In this document: one piece after another, positions 35,506 through 44,348 of the stretch
Numbering within the stretch: position 1 is the first letter of the stretch
How the letters are laid out: each line of letters opens with the position of its first letter
From: Rhodoferax sp. BAB1
GTDB lineage: Bacteria; Pseudomonadota; Gammaproteobacteria; Burkholderiales; Burkholderiaceae_C
Assembly (NCBI RefSeq): GCF_013334205.1
Contig: NZ_CP054424.1
Span: 1,818,001 to 1,882,000, forward strand
DNA: 64,000 nucleotides
Direction of reading: 5' to 3'
Program-made: the position numbers and the translations under genes
Notes under the pieces: generated by a model
Databases searched by the model: none
What the model was told of the DNA's origin: nothing
What the model saw: only the letters and a program-made list of their open reading frames with translations

Positions 35506-35988
35506 ATGGCAACTGCGAAAAAGAAGGCTCCGGCCAAGAAAGCTCCGGCCAAAAAGGCCGCTGCGAAGAAGGCTCCCGCTAAAAAGGCGGTAGCGAAGAA
35601 GGCTCCGGCGAAGAAAGCCGCTGCGAAGAAGGCTCCGGCCAAGAAGCCGGCTGCGAAGAAGGCTCCGGCGAAGAAAGCCGCTGCCAAGAAGGCTCCCGCG
35701 AAGAAAGCCGCTGCGAAGAAAAAGGCTCCGGCCAAGAAGCGCACTCCCAACGCAGCTTTCATGAAGCCGCTGACCCCGAGCCCGGCCCTGGCCGCAGTGG
35801 TGGGTTCCGCTGGCCTGCCGCGTACGGAAGTCGTGAGCAAGCTGTGGGCTTACATCAAGAAGAACAAGCTGCAGGACAGCGTCAACAAGCGCAACATCAA
35901 CGCTGACGACAAGCTGAAGGCCATCTTCGGCAAGGCACAAGTCTCGATGTTCGAGATGGCTGCCCTGATCGGCAAGCACCTCAAGTAA
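35506..35988 (+). CDS. Histone H1-like Lys/Ala-rich tail fused to a SWIB domain
   Basis: In this 160-residue protein, residues 2-80 consist of repeated [13 protein letters not shown] units as in bacterial histone H1-like proteins. A SWIB/MDM2 domain (about 83-160) follows with [21 protein letters not shown] and [16 protein letters not shown]. The tail should bind DNA by charge, while SWIB domains mediate protein or DNA contacts in chromatin. It is a nucleoid-associated candidate. A good GAGGAA ribosome site precedes ATG 35506 and a strong terminator follows. The repeat array is prone to length change. Confidence 0.92.
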   Translation: MATAKKKAPAKKAPAKKAAAKKAPAKKAVAKKAPAKKAAAKKAPAKKPAAKKAPAKKAAAKKAPAKKAAAKKKAPAKKRTPNAAFMKPLTPSPALAAVVGSAGLPRTEVVSKLWAYIKKNKLQDSVNKRNINADDKLKAIFGKAQVSMFEMAALIGKHLK

Positions 35989-36008
35989 TCGGTTCACCCC
36001 GCTTACGA

Positions 36009-36034
36009 AAAAGCCGGCTGCGAAGCCGGCTTTT
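36009..36034 (+). terminator. Terminator of the H1/SWIB gene
   Basis: A perfect stem, AAAAGCCGGCT and AGCCGGCTTTT, with a 4-nt GCGA loop is followed by further T residues. It may also work leftward. Confidence 0.92.
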
Positions 36035-36075
36035 TTTATGCCTGGCTGCGGCGCTCGCCGCGGCCTGCCCCACCC

Positions 36076-37773
36076 TCACTTCTTCTGACGATCCAGCGCC
36101 GCCTGCGTGATGGCGCCCAGGGTGCCACGCGTGGTGATGACCTCGGGGTCGAGCATGACCTCGATCAGGGTGCCTTCGGGCCGGGCCACGGCGGCTTTCA
36201 GTTCCGCCTCGAATTCGGCGGTGCGCGTGATGCGCACGCCGGCGTAGCCGTAGGCGCGCGCCAGGGCCACGAAGTCCGGGTTCTGCAGCTGCGAGCCGCA
36301 AACGTGCTGCGGGTACTCGCGCTCCTGGTGCATGCGGATGGTGCCGTACATGCCGTTGTTGAGCAGCACGATGAGGGTCTTGGCGCCGTGCTGCACGGCC
36401 GTGGCCAGCTCCTGCCCGTTCATGAGGAAATCCCCGTCACCGGCAATCGTGAAGGCCATGCGGCCGGTGGTGATGGCCGCCGCGATGCCGGCCGGCACGC
36501 CATAGCCCATGGCGCCGCTGGTCGGCGCCAGCTGGGTCTTGCCCCCATGGGCCAGACCGCGGTAGCGCCAGTAGCGGTGCACCCAGCTGGCGAAGTTGCC
36601 GGCGCCATTGGTAACCACCGTGTCGGCCGGCAGATGCTTTTGCACCATGGCGACGATGGCCGGCATGTCGATGTCACCGGGCAGGGACTGCGGCTGCAGA
36701 TTGGCCAGGTAATCGGCGTTGGCGGCCTGGGTCCAGGCCTCCCAGGGCAGGCTGGGCGGGGCCGTGAGCACCTCCAGCGAGCGCGCAGCGGCGTTCATGG
36801 TGGCGTGGATGGCCAGATCGGCCTGGTAGACGCGATTAAGCTCTTCCGCGCTGCTGTGGATGTGCACCAGCTTCTGCTTCGGTTTCGGTGCCTCCAGCAG
36901 GGTGTAGCCGCCCGTGGTCATCTCGCCCAGGCGCGGGCCGATGGCGAGGATGAGGTCGCTCTCGCGGATGCGCTGGGCCAGCCTGGGGTTGGGCGCGATG
37001 CCCATGTCGCCCGCGTACTGCGGGTGCCGGTTGTCGAAGGTGTCCTGGAAACGGAAGGCATTGCTCACGGGCAGCTTCCAGTTCTCGGCAAAACGCTGCA
37101 GGGCCTGCGCGGCCTGCGGCGTCCAGCCGCCGCCGCCGGCCACGACCAGAGGGCGCTGCGCCTGCAGCAGCATCTCGCGCAGACTGCGCAGGGAACCGGG
37201 ATCGCTCCAGGCCTGCACGGCCTCCACGCGCGGCAGGGGCACCGCCTCCACCATCTGCACCAGCATGTCCTCGGGCAGCACCAGCACCACGGGGCCGGGG
37301 CGGCCGTTCATGGCGGTGGCGAAGGCGCGGGCGATGTACTCGGGGATGCGGCGCGCGTCGTCGATGCGCTCGACCCGCTTGGCGAAGCCCTTGGTGCTGG
37401 GGCCGAAGAAGGATTCGTAGTTGACCTCCTGGAAGGCCTCGCGGTCGCGCATGTCGCTGGCCACGTCGCCAACGAAGAGCACCATGGGCGTGGAATCCTG
37501 GAAGGCCGTGTGCACGCCGATGGAGGCATTGGTGGCACCAGGTCCGCGGGTGACGAAACACACGCCCGGGCGGCCCGTGAGCTTGCCGTGCGCCTCGGCC
37601 ATGAAGGCGGCCCCGCCCTCCTGCCGGTTGATGACGAACCGGATCTGCTCGCGCCAGGCGTGGAAGCCGTCGAGCACGGCCAGGAAGCTTTCGCCCGGCA
37701 CGCCGAAGGCGTGAGTGACGCCCTGGGCCACGAGGCATTCAACGAGGAGATGGCCGGCAATTTGGGGTTTCAT
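36076..37773 (-). CDS. Thiamine diphosphate-dependent enzyme, acetolactate synthase-like
   Basis: The 565-residue protein has the three ThDP-enzyme domains. RQEGGAAFMAEAHGKLTG carries the catalytic Glu, RGPGATNASIGVHTAF is the N-terminal domain, and GDGDFLMNGQELATAVQHGA with a late NN is the ThDP/Mg2+ motif. It resembles the large subunit of acetolactate synthase and related benzoylformate decarboxylases; no small regulatory subunit is nearby, so biosynthetic ILV function is unlikely. It follows an MFS transporter gene by 31 nt, suggesting catabolism of an imported 2-oxo acid. Confidence 0.82.
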   Translation of the reverse strand: MKPQIAGHLLVECLVAQGVTHAFGVPGESFLAVLDGFHAWREQIRFVINRQEGGAAFMAEAHGKLTGRPGVCFVTRGPGATNASIGVHTAFQDSTPMVLFVGDVASDMRDREAFQEVNYESFFGPSTKGFAKRVERIDDARRIPEYIARAFATAMNGRPGPVVLVLPEDMLVQMVEAVPLPRVEAVQAWSDPGSLRSLREMLLQAQRPLVVAGGGGWTPQAAQALQRFAENWKLPVSNAFRFQDTFDNRHPQYAGDMGIAPNPRLAQRIRESDLILAIGPRLGEMTTGGYTLLEAPKPKQKLVHIHSSAEELNRVYQADLAIHATMNAAARSLEVLTAPPSLPWEAWTQAANADYLANLQPQSLPGDIDMPAIVAMVQKHLPADTVVTNGAGNFASWVHRYWRYRGLAHGGKTQLAPTSGAMGYGVPAGIAAAITTGRMAFTIAGDGDFLMNGQELATAVQHGAKTLIVLLNNGMYGTIRMHQEREYPQHVCGSQLQNPDFVALARAYGYAGVRITRTAEFEAELKAAVARPEGTLIEVMLDPEVITTRGTLGAITQAALDRQKK

Positions 37774-37804
37774 GCCGCCATTTTGCCCGGCGCCGCGCAG
37801 CTGT

Positions 37805-39022
37805 TCAGTGCCGCACGAGACGCCCCACCCCGACCGCAGTGAACACGCTCAGCAGCAGGATCGCAGCCGCGACGAAAAAGGTCGTGCTGAAATGGCCGCG
37901 GTCCATCAGGGCGCCGAACATCAGCGGCGCCACGGCAAAGCCGACGTCGAAGCCCGAGTACACGGTGCCGTAGACGCGGCCGGTGGCGCCCTTGGGCGTG
38001 GCTTTCTTGACCATCATGTCGCGCGAGGGGTTGCCGATGCCGATCGCAAACCCCGTGGCAGCGAGCACGACCATGGTGCCCGTGGCGCCCAGCCAGCCGC
38101 TGCCGCACAGCGCAATGAGCAGGGCCCCGCCCCCCATGCACCAGGCCACCACGCGGTCACTGTGGGCCGCCTGGCGGGCTGCCACGAAACCGCCGACGAA
38201 GATGCCCGTTGCCGCGCACAGCATGTAGGCCGTCAGCGTCAGCGTGGCCGCCTCCATGCTGACACCATGCAAGGCCTGCAGCAGGGACACGGCGTAGTTC
38301 TGCACCAGGGCCAGTGTCATGGTCGAGAGCATGAAAAACCCGAAGCACCACCAGACCACCGGCAGCTTGAGAAAGGCCAGGTCACCATCCCCCGCGTGCT
38401 GGGGCTGGCGCACCATGACCTCGGTGCGCAGCTTGTCGCGCTGCCATACCAGCAGGACGAGGATGGCTGCGTACAGCAGGGCGGCGGCCACGTAGGCACT
38501 GCGCCAGCCCGCCACGCTGCCGATACCCACCAGGAACACGGGCGCCACGGCCCAGCCCAGGTTGCCCGTCAGACCGTGCGCGCTGAAGGCATGGCCCAGG
38601 CGCGGCGCCGAAACGCGCTGGTTCAGGATGGTGAAGTCCACCGGGTGGAAAGGCGCATTGCCCAGGCCGGCCAGCACGGCCACGGCCAGCAAGCCGGTGT
38701 AGCCCTGGACCATCGAGGCCATGAGGCAGGCCGTGATGAACAGCGCCTCGGCGGCGAACAGCACACGGCGCGCCCCGAAGCGGTCCACCACGAAGCCGGC
38801 ACCGGCCTGGCCCAGACCGGAGACGACGAAAAAGACCGACATCAGCAGGCCCAGTTCGGAGTAACTCAGGCCGAACTCGCGCATGAAAACCGGGAACAGC
38901 AGGGGCAGCAGCAGGTGCGAAAAATGCGAACTGGCATGGGCCAGACCGACGAGGCCGATGATGGCGGCGTCCTGGCGCAGGGGGACCCCGGCCGCGCCGG
39001 AAGCAAGGGTGGCAGTGTTCAT
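37805..39022 (-). CDS. MFS transporter
   Basis: The 405-residue protein has 12 predicted membrane helices. The cytoplasmic loop between helices 2 and 3 has GLGQAGAGFVVDRFGARRVLF, the MFS motif A. The substrate is unknown. It is the first gene of a two-gene leftward unit with the ThDP enzyme, so the transported compound may be the ThDP enzyme's substrate or product. The start is ATG 39022, with a weak ribosome site. Confidence 0.85.
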   Translation of the reverse strand: MNTATLASGAAGVPLRQDAAIIGLVGLAHASSHFSHLLLPLLFPVFMREFGLSYSELGLLMSVFFVVSGLGQAGAGFVVDRFGARRVLFAAEALFITACLMASMVQGYTGLLAVAVLAGLGNAPFHPVDFTILNQRVSAPRLGHAFSAHGLTGNLGWAVAPVFLVGIGSVAGWRSAYVAAALLYAAILVLLVWQRDKLRTEVMVRQPQHAGDGDLAFLKLPVVWWCFGFFMLSTMTLALVQNYAVSLLQALHGVSMEAATLTLTAYMLCAATGIFVGGFVAARQAAHSDRVVAWCMGGGALLIALCGSGWLGATGTMVVLAATGFAIGIGNPSRDMMVKKATPKGATGRVYGTVYSGFDVGFAVAPLMFGALMDRGHFSTTFFVAAAILLLSVFTAVGVGRLVRH

Positions 39023-39239
39023 GACGCCATGGTAATGCAGGCCCCCTGCACGCTGCCTGGCAAGCCACCGCAGGTGGCGCAGCGTGAACTATTGCACATC
39101 CGGGCCCGTCGTGGCCGCCACCGCCGCAGGGACGGGCTGGATTCGTGAACTAGTCCCTCGCCAAAAACGCAGATCGTTACAGAATGCAACCATCGACTCA
39201 CAGAAGTCCAAACAGTCAGCTCACAAATCAGGGAAAAAA

Positions 39240-39671
39240 ATGATCATCCTGCCCATCGGCGAAGATAGTGTCCCGGCGCCCCTGCAGCCCGCCTCCTCCC
39301 GGCCGGCGCCGCTGCAGAGCACGGTACGCCTGCTGGTCTTCGGCTTCTCGCCAGCCGAACGCGAACTGATCCAGGGCATCGTGGCCCTGTCACAGCGCCG
39401 CTCACTGCGCCTGCAGCTGATCGGCGGCGCCGACCCGGAGACCGCCGACGTCATCCTCTTCGACGGCGCGGATGCCAAGGTCATGAAATGGGTCAGCCGC
39501 GGCGGCCTGCCGACCGGCAAGACCCTGGTCCAGGTCGACGGCCCGCAAGCCCTGACCGGCGCAACGCACCTGCAACGCCCCGTCCAGTGGCCGAGCCTGC
39601 CCACCCTGCTGTTGCAGGCGATGGGCCACGAAGCACCGCACAGCTCGCGCCAGCCGCTGAGCACTTTCTAA
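39240..39671 (+). CDS. Hypothetical protein with a receiver-like fold pattern
   Basis: This 143-residue ORF starts at ATG 39240 with an AGGGAA site. After a proline-rich N-terminus it reads VRLLVFGFSPAERELIQGIV, then LQLIGGADPETADVILFDGADAKV and GLPTGKTLVQVDGPQ, an alternating beta/alpha pattern reminiscent of response-regulator receivers. The usual phosphoacceptor pocket is not recognisable. No family is identified. The frame is open upstream to 39084, but only 39240 has a ribosome site. Confidence 0.65.
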   Translation: MIILPIGEDSVPAPLQPASSRPAPLQSTVRLLVFGFSPAERELIQGIVALSQRRSLRLQLIGGADPETADVILFDGADAKVMKWVSRGGLPTGKTLVQVDGPQALTGATHLQRPVQWPSLPTLLLQAMGHEAPHSSRQPLSTF

Positions 39672-39732
39672 GGCCGCAAGCCCAACAGCCCTGACCGCGT
39701 CCCGGATGTCCCGGCGCGGGCATACTGCGGTG

Positions 39733-40695
39733 ATGGCGCACGAACATCACCACGATCACGCACACGGCCACACGCAGAGTCACAGTGGTCACCACCACCC
39801 CGCACCGGCCAATTTCAACCGCGCCTTTGCCATCGGCATCGCGCTCAACACCGGTTTCGTCGCGGTGGAAGCCTGGTACGGCTGGCAGATCAACTCCCTG
39901 GCCCTGCTGGCCGACGCCGCCCACAACCTGAGCGACGTGGCCGGCCTGCTGCTGGCCTGGATGGCTGCCCTGGCCGCACGCCTGCGCCCCGACGCACGCC
40001 ACACCTATGGCTGGCAACGTGCGTCCATCCTGGCGGCCTTCACCAACGCCGTGCTCCTGCTGGTGGCCATGGGCTCGCTGGGCTGGGAGGCCTTCCAGCG
40101 CCTGGGCTCGCCCGAGCCCACCCAGGGCTGGACCATCATCACGGTGGCGGCCATCGGCATCGTGGTCAACACCGCCACCGCCCTGCTCTTCCTGCGCGGC
40201 GGCGAGCACGACCTGAACGTGCGCGGCGCCTTCCTGCACATGGCGGCCGACGCCCTGGTCTCGCTGGGTGTGGTCATCGGCGGCGCGCTCTACCTCTGGC
40301 AGGGCTGGGCCTGGCTGGACCCGGTCATGAGCCTGGGGATCGCCGCCGTCATCGTGGCCGGCACCTGGAGCCTGCTGCGCCAGTCCCTGCACCTGCTGTT
40401 CGACGGCGTGCCCGAACATGTGGACCTGCCGGCCGTGCAGGCCTGGCTGGCCGCACGACCGGGCGTGGCGCGCGTGGACGACCTGCATGTCTGGGCCATG
40501 AGCACCACGCGGGTGGCGCTGACGGCGCACCTGGTGATGCCGCAGGGCCACCCGGGGGATGATTTCTTGCGCGAGGTGAGCGACGGCCTGCAGCAGCGTT
40601 TCGGCATCACCCATACGACGCTGCAGACCGTGACCGAGCCGATGCTGCAGCCCTGCCATGAACTGCAGCCGGTCGATCACCAGCATTCAGGTTGA
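39733..40695 (+). CDS. Cation diffusion facilitator (Zn2+-type) exporter
   Basis: The 320-residue protein has a His-rich N-terminus (EHHHDHAHGHTQSHSGHHH) and six membrane helices with the CDF metal sites ADAAHNLSDVAGL (helix 2) and HMAADALVSLGV (helix 5), and HTYGWQRASILAA between. The C-terminal cytoplasmic domain is DLHVWAMSTTRVALTAHLV. The His/Asp pattern fits Zn2+ export by proton antiport; Cd2+ or Co2+ are possible. ATG 39733 gives the family-like start; ATG 39706 would add nine residues. Confidence 0.9.
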   Translation: MAHEHHHDHAHGHTQSHSGHHHPAPANFNRAFAIGIALNTGFVAVEAWYGWQINSLALLADAAHNLSDVAGLLLAWMAALAARLRPDARHTYGWQRASILAAFTNAVLLLVAMGSLGWEAFQRLGSPEPTQGWTIITVAAIGIVVNTATALLFLRGGEHDLNVRGAFLHMAADALVSLGVVIGGALYLWQGWAWLDPVMSLGIAAVIVAGTWSLLRQSLHLLFDGVPEHVDLPAVQAWLAARPGVARVDDLHVWAMSTTRVALTAHLVMPQGHPGDDFLREVSDGLQQRFGITHTTLQTVTEPMLQPCHELQPVDHQHSG

Positions 40696-40716
40696 CGCTA
40701 TCGATTCGATAGCAAA

Positions 40717-41406
40717 TCAGGTGCCGGCGTAGCGGAACAGCTGGTCACCCCCGGGGGCGCGGATCTGCGCGTTGAAGGACACGATGATGCGGTCGCGCTC
40801 GCCCACGTAGGGCATGGCCTTGTGCGGCAGGAAGGAGGGGAACAGCACCAGCTCGCCCTCTTGCGGCGTCACGTCCAGCGTGGCCTGCTGCAGATAGGCG
40901 TTGCCCATGTCGATGTGCGCGCCGCCCAGCAACGGGAACATGGGGCTGTAAAAGCGCGTGGCGCCATTGAGTGCACCGAAGTCCGGGTGCTTCTCCCTCT
41001 GCGCAACCGGGTCGATCTGCACGTAGTACACCCCTGACCACGAGCAATTGCCGTGCGTGTGCACATCATGAAAAGTGGCACCGTTCTGGATCTGGAACCA
41101 GACACCCATCAACTCCAGTTGCAGGTCATGGCGCCCCGGCGGCCACAGACCGGCATTGGCCTGCTGCGCAGTGGTCTGAATGGCTCCTGCGATGAAACGC
41201 AGCAGTTCATGGAACTCAGGCAGCTCGATGCGGCGCAGAAGATCATCCGGGCTGGCATAGAAATTCCCTCTCGCTGCGCCTGGATCCGTGGCCCGGATGG
41301 CCGAAAAGACACGCACCAGCAGGGGATTGATCTCTGCAGCGCGCTCGAAACAGTGCACCGCCAACGGTACCGGCCAGTGCCGCTGCAAAGCGCCGTCTGC
41401 GCTCAC
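40717..41406 (-). CDS. 2OG-Fe(II) oxygenase, TIGR02466 type, at the end of the cox operon
   Basis: The 229-residue protein has a double-stranded beta-helix: MGVWFQIQNGATFHDVHTHG with the HxD/H-type iron ligands, GNAYLQQATLDVTPQEGELVLFPSFLPH with the distal His, and RIIVSFNAQI with the 2OG-binding Arg. It would hydroxylate an unknown substrate using 2-oxoglutarate and O2. Start GTG 41406 overlaps the stop of the MocA-like gene (GTGA), so it is translationally coupled to the CO dehydrogenase operon. A role in that pathway is not known to me. Confidence 0.8.
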   Translation of the reverse strand: MSADGALQRHWPVPLAVHCFERAAEINPLLVRVFSAIRATDPGAARGNFYASPDDLLRRIELPEFHELLRFIAGAIQTTAQQANAGLWPPGRHDLQLELMGVWFQIQNGATFHDVHTHGNCSWSGVYYVQIDPVAQREKHPDFGALNGATRFYSPMFPLLGGAHIDMGNAYLQQATLDVTPQEGELVLFPSFLPHKAMPYVGERDRIIVSFNAQIRAPGGDQLFRYAGT

Positions 41407-42077
41407 GCGGAGGGCTCGCGCGTCGGGAGCTCCAGCTTCCAGCCGGTGCGCTGTGTGAGCTTGGCCACATCTTCGAGCGTGTCCAGATCGGTGACGAAAC
41501 GGGTGTTGCTGGTCTCATGCACATGCACCAGCTCGGGTTGCTTGTCGAGCAACTGACGGCAACCCAGATTGGCCTCGCTGGCCAGCACCTTGGCCAGCAC
41601 TTCGGCATCCATCAGGACTGGGTTGCCGCGCTGGCCGTTCACCACCGGCACCACCACATGGCCGGCCGGCTTCTTCTTGAACGCGGCGATCAGCTCGGTC
41701 AGATCGTCTGCGCTGATGAGGGGCTGGTCAACCAGGAGCACGAACACCGCATCGAAATTGCCACGCAGGGCACTCAGCCCGGTGCGCACCGAACCCTGCT
41801 GACCCTGTTCGTAATTGGCGTTGTGCGCCAGGGTCACAGGAAAATCCTGCACCTGCGCCTCGACGGCATCTCGTTCAAAGCCAGTGACCACCACCACTTC
41901 ATCCACCCCGGCGCCACTCAGGGCAATCAACTGGCGCTTGATCAGCGGCACGCCCTGCAAGCGGATCAGCGGTTTGGCCACACCGCCCATGCGCCGGCCT
42001 TCACCGGCGGCCAGGAGCACGGCACCGATACGCAGGCGGGCATAGAGTCCGCCACCTTGTTTGAGCAGGCATCCCAT
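41403..42077 (-). CDS. mocA: MocA-like molybdopterin nucleotidyltransferase of the cox operon
   Basis: The 224-residue protein has the NTP-transferase signature AVLLAAGEGRRMGGVAKPL (about 19-37) and DAVFVLLVDQPLISADDL. That fits MobA/MocA enzymes that attach CMP (or GMP) to molybdopterin. CO dehydrogenase uses molybdopterin cytosine dinucleotide, so cytidylyltransferase activity is expected. It follows coxE by 27 nt and has a GGAAG site. The name MocA-like is by family and context. Confidence 0.85.
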   Translation of the reverse strand: MGCLLKQGGGLYARLRIGAVLLAAGEGRRMGGVAKPLIRLQGVPLIKRQLIALSGAGVDEVVVVTGFERDAVEAQVQDFPVTLAHNANYEQGQQGSVRTGLSALRGNFDAVFVLLVDQPLISADDLTELIAAFKKKPAGHVVVPVVNGQRGNPVLMDAEVLAKVLASEANLGCRQLLDKQPELVHVHETSNTRFVTDLDTLEDVAKLTQRTGWKLELPTREPSA

Positions 42078-42104
42078 GTTTGTCTTCCTTGTCTCTTCAG
42101 ATGT

Positions 42105-43271
42105 TCAATTCAGCAGTTCCGGCAATCTTGCCAGACTGGCCAGATTGTGCGCCGGCAGGAAGCGATTCACATGCGGGGCCGCCAGGACCATGGCGGCCGA
42201 CGCCGGCACCTCCACCGTGGGATGCAGCCAGCCCACGCGAGCGCCGCGCGCGCGCACCTGCGCCAGCACCGCAGCCAAGGCCTCGGGTTCGTCTGTGTCG
42301 TAGCCGTCGCTGAACACCAGAAACAGGTCGCCCCGGTGCAGGCCGCGACCCAGGTGCGTGTGCAGCGCCTCGTGCAGACTGCTGGCGATGCGCGTGCCGC
42401 CACCGAAACCGAAGGTCACGGCGTTGATCTTTTCCTGCACACGGTCGCTGCGCCGTTTCATCAGCGGGGTGACCTCGGCCAGCTTGGTATGGAAGATGAA
42501 GGCGCGAGCGTCCATGACCTCGACGAAAGCACGGCTCAGGCGCAGGAAGAACTGCGCATGCACTTCCATGGAGCGGCTCACGTCCACCAGAACCACCACG
42601 CGGGGCTGGCGGCGCTGACGCCGCACATGGTGCAGCTGCACCAGCTCACCACCGGTCGCCAGCGCCTGGCGCAGCGAACGGCGCAGGTGGATCTGCCCGC
42701 TGCTTTGATGGTGTTGCAGGCGGCGCAGCAGTTGCGTGCGCAGCCGGCGTTTGAGCGCCTCGACCAGGGGTTCGAAGCGGTCCATGTCACCGGGCTGCCA
42801 TTCGGAGAAATCGCGCTGCTCCAGCGGCGCGGTGCGGCTGGCACCGCCCTGTGCGCGCGGCGGCCCCGAAGCCTCTTCGAGTTCGCCGCTGCCAGCCTGG
42901 TCGGCCAGGCCCAGCGTGGGCTTGGCAGCCTGTTTGCTATCCGGCGGCGTTTGCCCCAGTTCGCTGTGCATCTGTTGCACCAGTTCGGGCAAGGTTCGCC
43001 CCTTGCGTGTCAGGCCGGAGCTGCGCGTCGTGCCCTTGACCTTGTGCGGAAACCAGAAGGCCTGGTGAAGCTCGGGGTACTTGAGCCATTGCTTGCGGCT
43101 GCCACAGGCGATGCCGCGCCACAGCGACTCGATGCGCGGCCACTGCGCCAGCGGCAGGGCGGCGGCGGCACGCATCATCAACTCGACCTCGGCATAGCCC
43201 AGGATGAAGCCGTGCTCGCGCAGGTAATGGGCAAATTCGCCCAGTTGCTGGCGTGGGTCAATCGCTTGCAT
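42105..43271 (-). CDS. coxE: CoxE-like von Willebrand A protein
   Basis: The 388-residue protein has a variable N-terminal region and a C-terminal VWA domain with the MIDAS motif VVVLVDVSRSMEV (DxSxS) and VFSDGYDTDEPEAL. CoxE acts with the MoxR-like ATPase CoxD in maturation of the Mo-Cu centre of CO dehydrogenase. ATG 43271 gives MQAIDPRQQL; the frame upstream runs into a repeat. It sits after coxD in the usual D-E order. Confidence 0.88.
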   Translation of the reverse strand: MQAIDPRQQLGEFAHYLREHGFILGYAEVELMMRAAAALPLAQWPRIESLWRGIACGSRKQWLKYPELHQAFWFPHKVKGTTRSSGLTRKGRTLPELVQQMHSELGQTPPDSKQAAKPTLGLADQAGSGELEEASGPPRAQGGASRTAPLEQRDFSEWQPGDMDRFEPLVEALKRRLRTQLLRRLQHHQSSGQIHLRRSLRQALATGGELVQLHHVRRQRRQPRVVVLVDVSRSMEVHAQFFLRLSRAFVEVMDARAFIFHTKLAEVTPLMKRRSDRVQEKINAVTFGFGGGTRIASSLHEALHTHLGRGLHRGDLFLVFSDGYDTDEPEALAAVLAQVRARGARVGWLHPTVEVPASAAMVLAAPHVNRFLPAHNLASLARLPELLN

Positions 43272-43321
43272 GAGGGCTACCACTGCGTGACACCAATGCC
43301 GTTGGCGTGAGCAATCCAAAC

Positions 43322-43405
43322 CGGGGAACGCCGTGGAACCGGCTTTGCCGGGCCGCTGGCGTTGTCCCCCCTTGGGGCGAAGGCGGTGACAGCCGACACA
43401 GGAGG
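43322..43405. repeat. GC-rich intergenic repeat between coxD and coxE
   Basis: The 135-bp coxD-coxE gap contains GGAACCGGC..GCCGGGCCG and CCCCCCTTGGGGCGAAGG, modules of a repeat family common in Comamonadaceae as remembered and shared with the insert in pheS. It could form an RNA hairpin within the cox transcript. Confidence 0.55.
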
Positions 43406-43406
43406 G

Positions 43407-44336
43407 TCATTTCACTCCCGCGACACCCACGTCCTGTGCGATGCGCGGGCCGTCGATGAGTTTGCCGACACGTTCGGCCGTGATCTGCCAGCTGTCGTTG
43501 CGTGTCTTGAGCAGCGCCGCAAGCGTCGGCAGCAGCAGTTGCGGCTCCACCGGCAGCTCGTTCATGCCCATCTTGAACAGTACCCGCACCCAGTCCAGTG
43601 TTTCGGCCACACCGGGCGTCTTGTCCAGGTCTTCCTTGCGCAGGCGCTGCACGAAAGCCACCGCCTCCTCTACCAGGCGCTGCGCGGCTTCGGGCACGAG
43701 GGTACGCACGATCTGGATCTCGCGCGCCAGCGAGGGAAAGTCGACGTAATGAAACAGGCAGCGCCGGCGCAAGGCGTCGGACAGGTCGCGCGTGCCGTTG
43801 CTGGTGAGGATGACCAGTGGCTTGGTAATCGCCTTGAGCGTGCCTATCTCCGGCACCGTGACCTGGTACTCGGACAGCATCTCCAGCAGGAAGGCCTCGA
43901 AAGCCTCGTCGGCACGGTCGATCTCGTCGATCAGCAGCACGCAGGGTTCGGGCGAGCGAATGGCCTGCAGCAGCGGACGCTCCAGCAGAAAGGCTTCGGA
44001 AAACAGGTTGTCGCGCAGTGCCGACTTGTCACCCTGTCCGGCCTCGGCCAGACGGATCTCCAGCAGCTGGCGGCTGTAGTTCCACTCGTAGACGGCCTGG
44101 TTCAGATCCAGCCCCTCGTAGCACTGCAGGCGCAACAGGGGACGTCCCAGCGCACGGGCACAGGCTGCCGCGATGGCGGTCTTGCCGACGCCGGCCTCGC
44201 CTTCGAGCAGCAGCGGACGCTCCAGCGACAAGCCCATCCAGACCAGGCTGGCCAAGTCTTCGTCGGCGATGTAGCCGGCCTGGAACAGGCGTTCGCGCAA
44301 ACCCTGCGGCGTGGCGAGCGCGTCAGTCAGCGACAT
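43407..44336 (-). CDS. coxD: CoxD-like MoxR-family AAA+ ATPase
   Basis: The 309-residue ATPase has Walker A GEAGVGKT (46-53), Walker B CVLLIDEIDRAD, and sensor/arginine-finger regions (VILTSNGTRDLSDALRRRCLF). CoxD is a chaperone needed in Oligotropha to load sulfur and copper into apo-CO dehydrogenase. It starts 12 nt after coxG and precedes coxE. Confidence 0.9.
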   Translation of the reverse strand: MSLTDALATPQGLRERLFQAGYIADEDLASLVWMGLSLERPLLLEGEAGVGKTAIAAACARALGRPLLRLQCYEGLDLNQAVYEWNYSRQLLEIRLAEAGQGDKSALRDNLFSEAFLLERPLLQAIRSPEPCVLLIDEIDRADEAFEAFLLEMLSEYQVTVPEIGTLKAITKPLVILTSNGTRDLSDALRRRCLFHYVDFPSLAREIQIVRTLVPEAAQRLVEEAVAFVQRLRKEDLDKTPGVAETLDWVRVLFKMGMNELPVEPQLLLPTLAALLKTRNDSWQITAERVGKLIDGPRIAQDVGVAGVK

Positions 44337-44348
44337 GGTGGCGATGCG

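Noticed and set aside
35506..35760. Tandem DNA repeat or CRISPR-like array
   Set aside because: The periodic sequence is simply the codons of the Lys/Ala-rich H1-like tail; unit lengths vary and there are no spacers.
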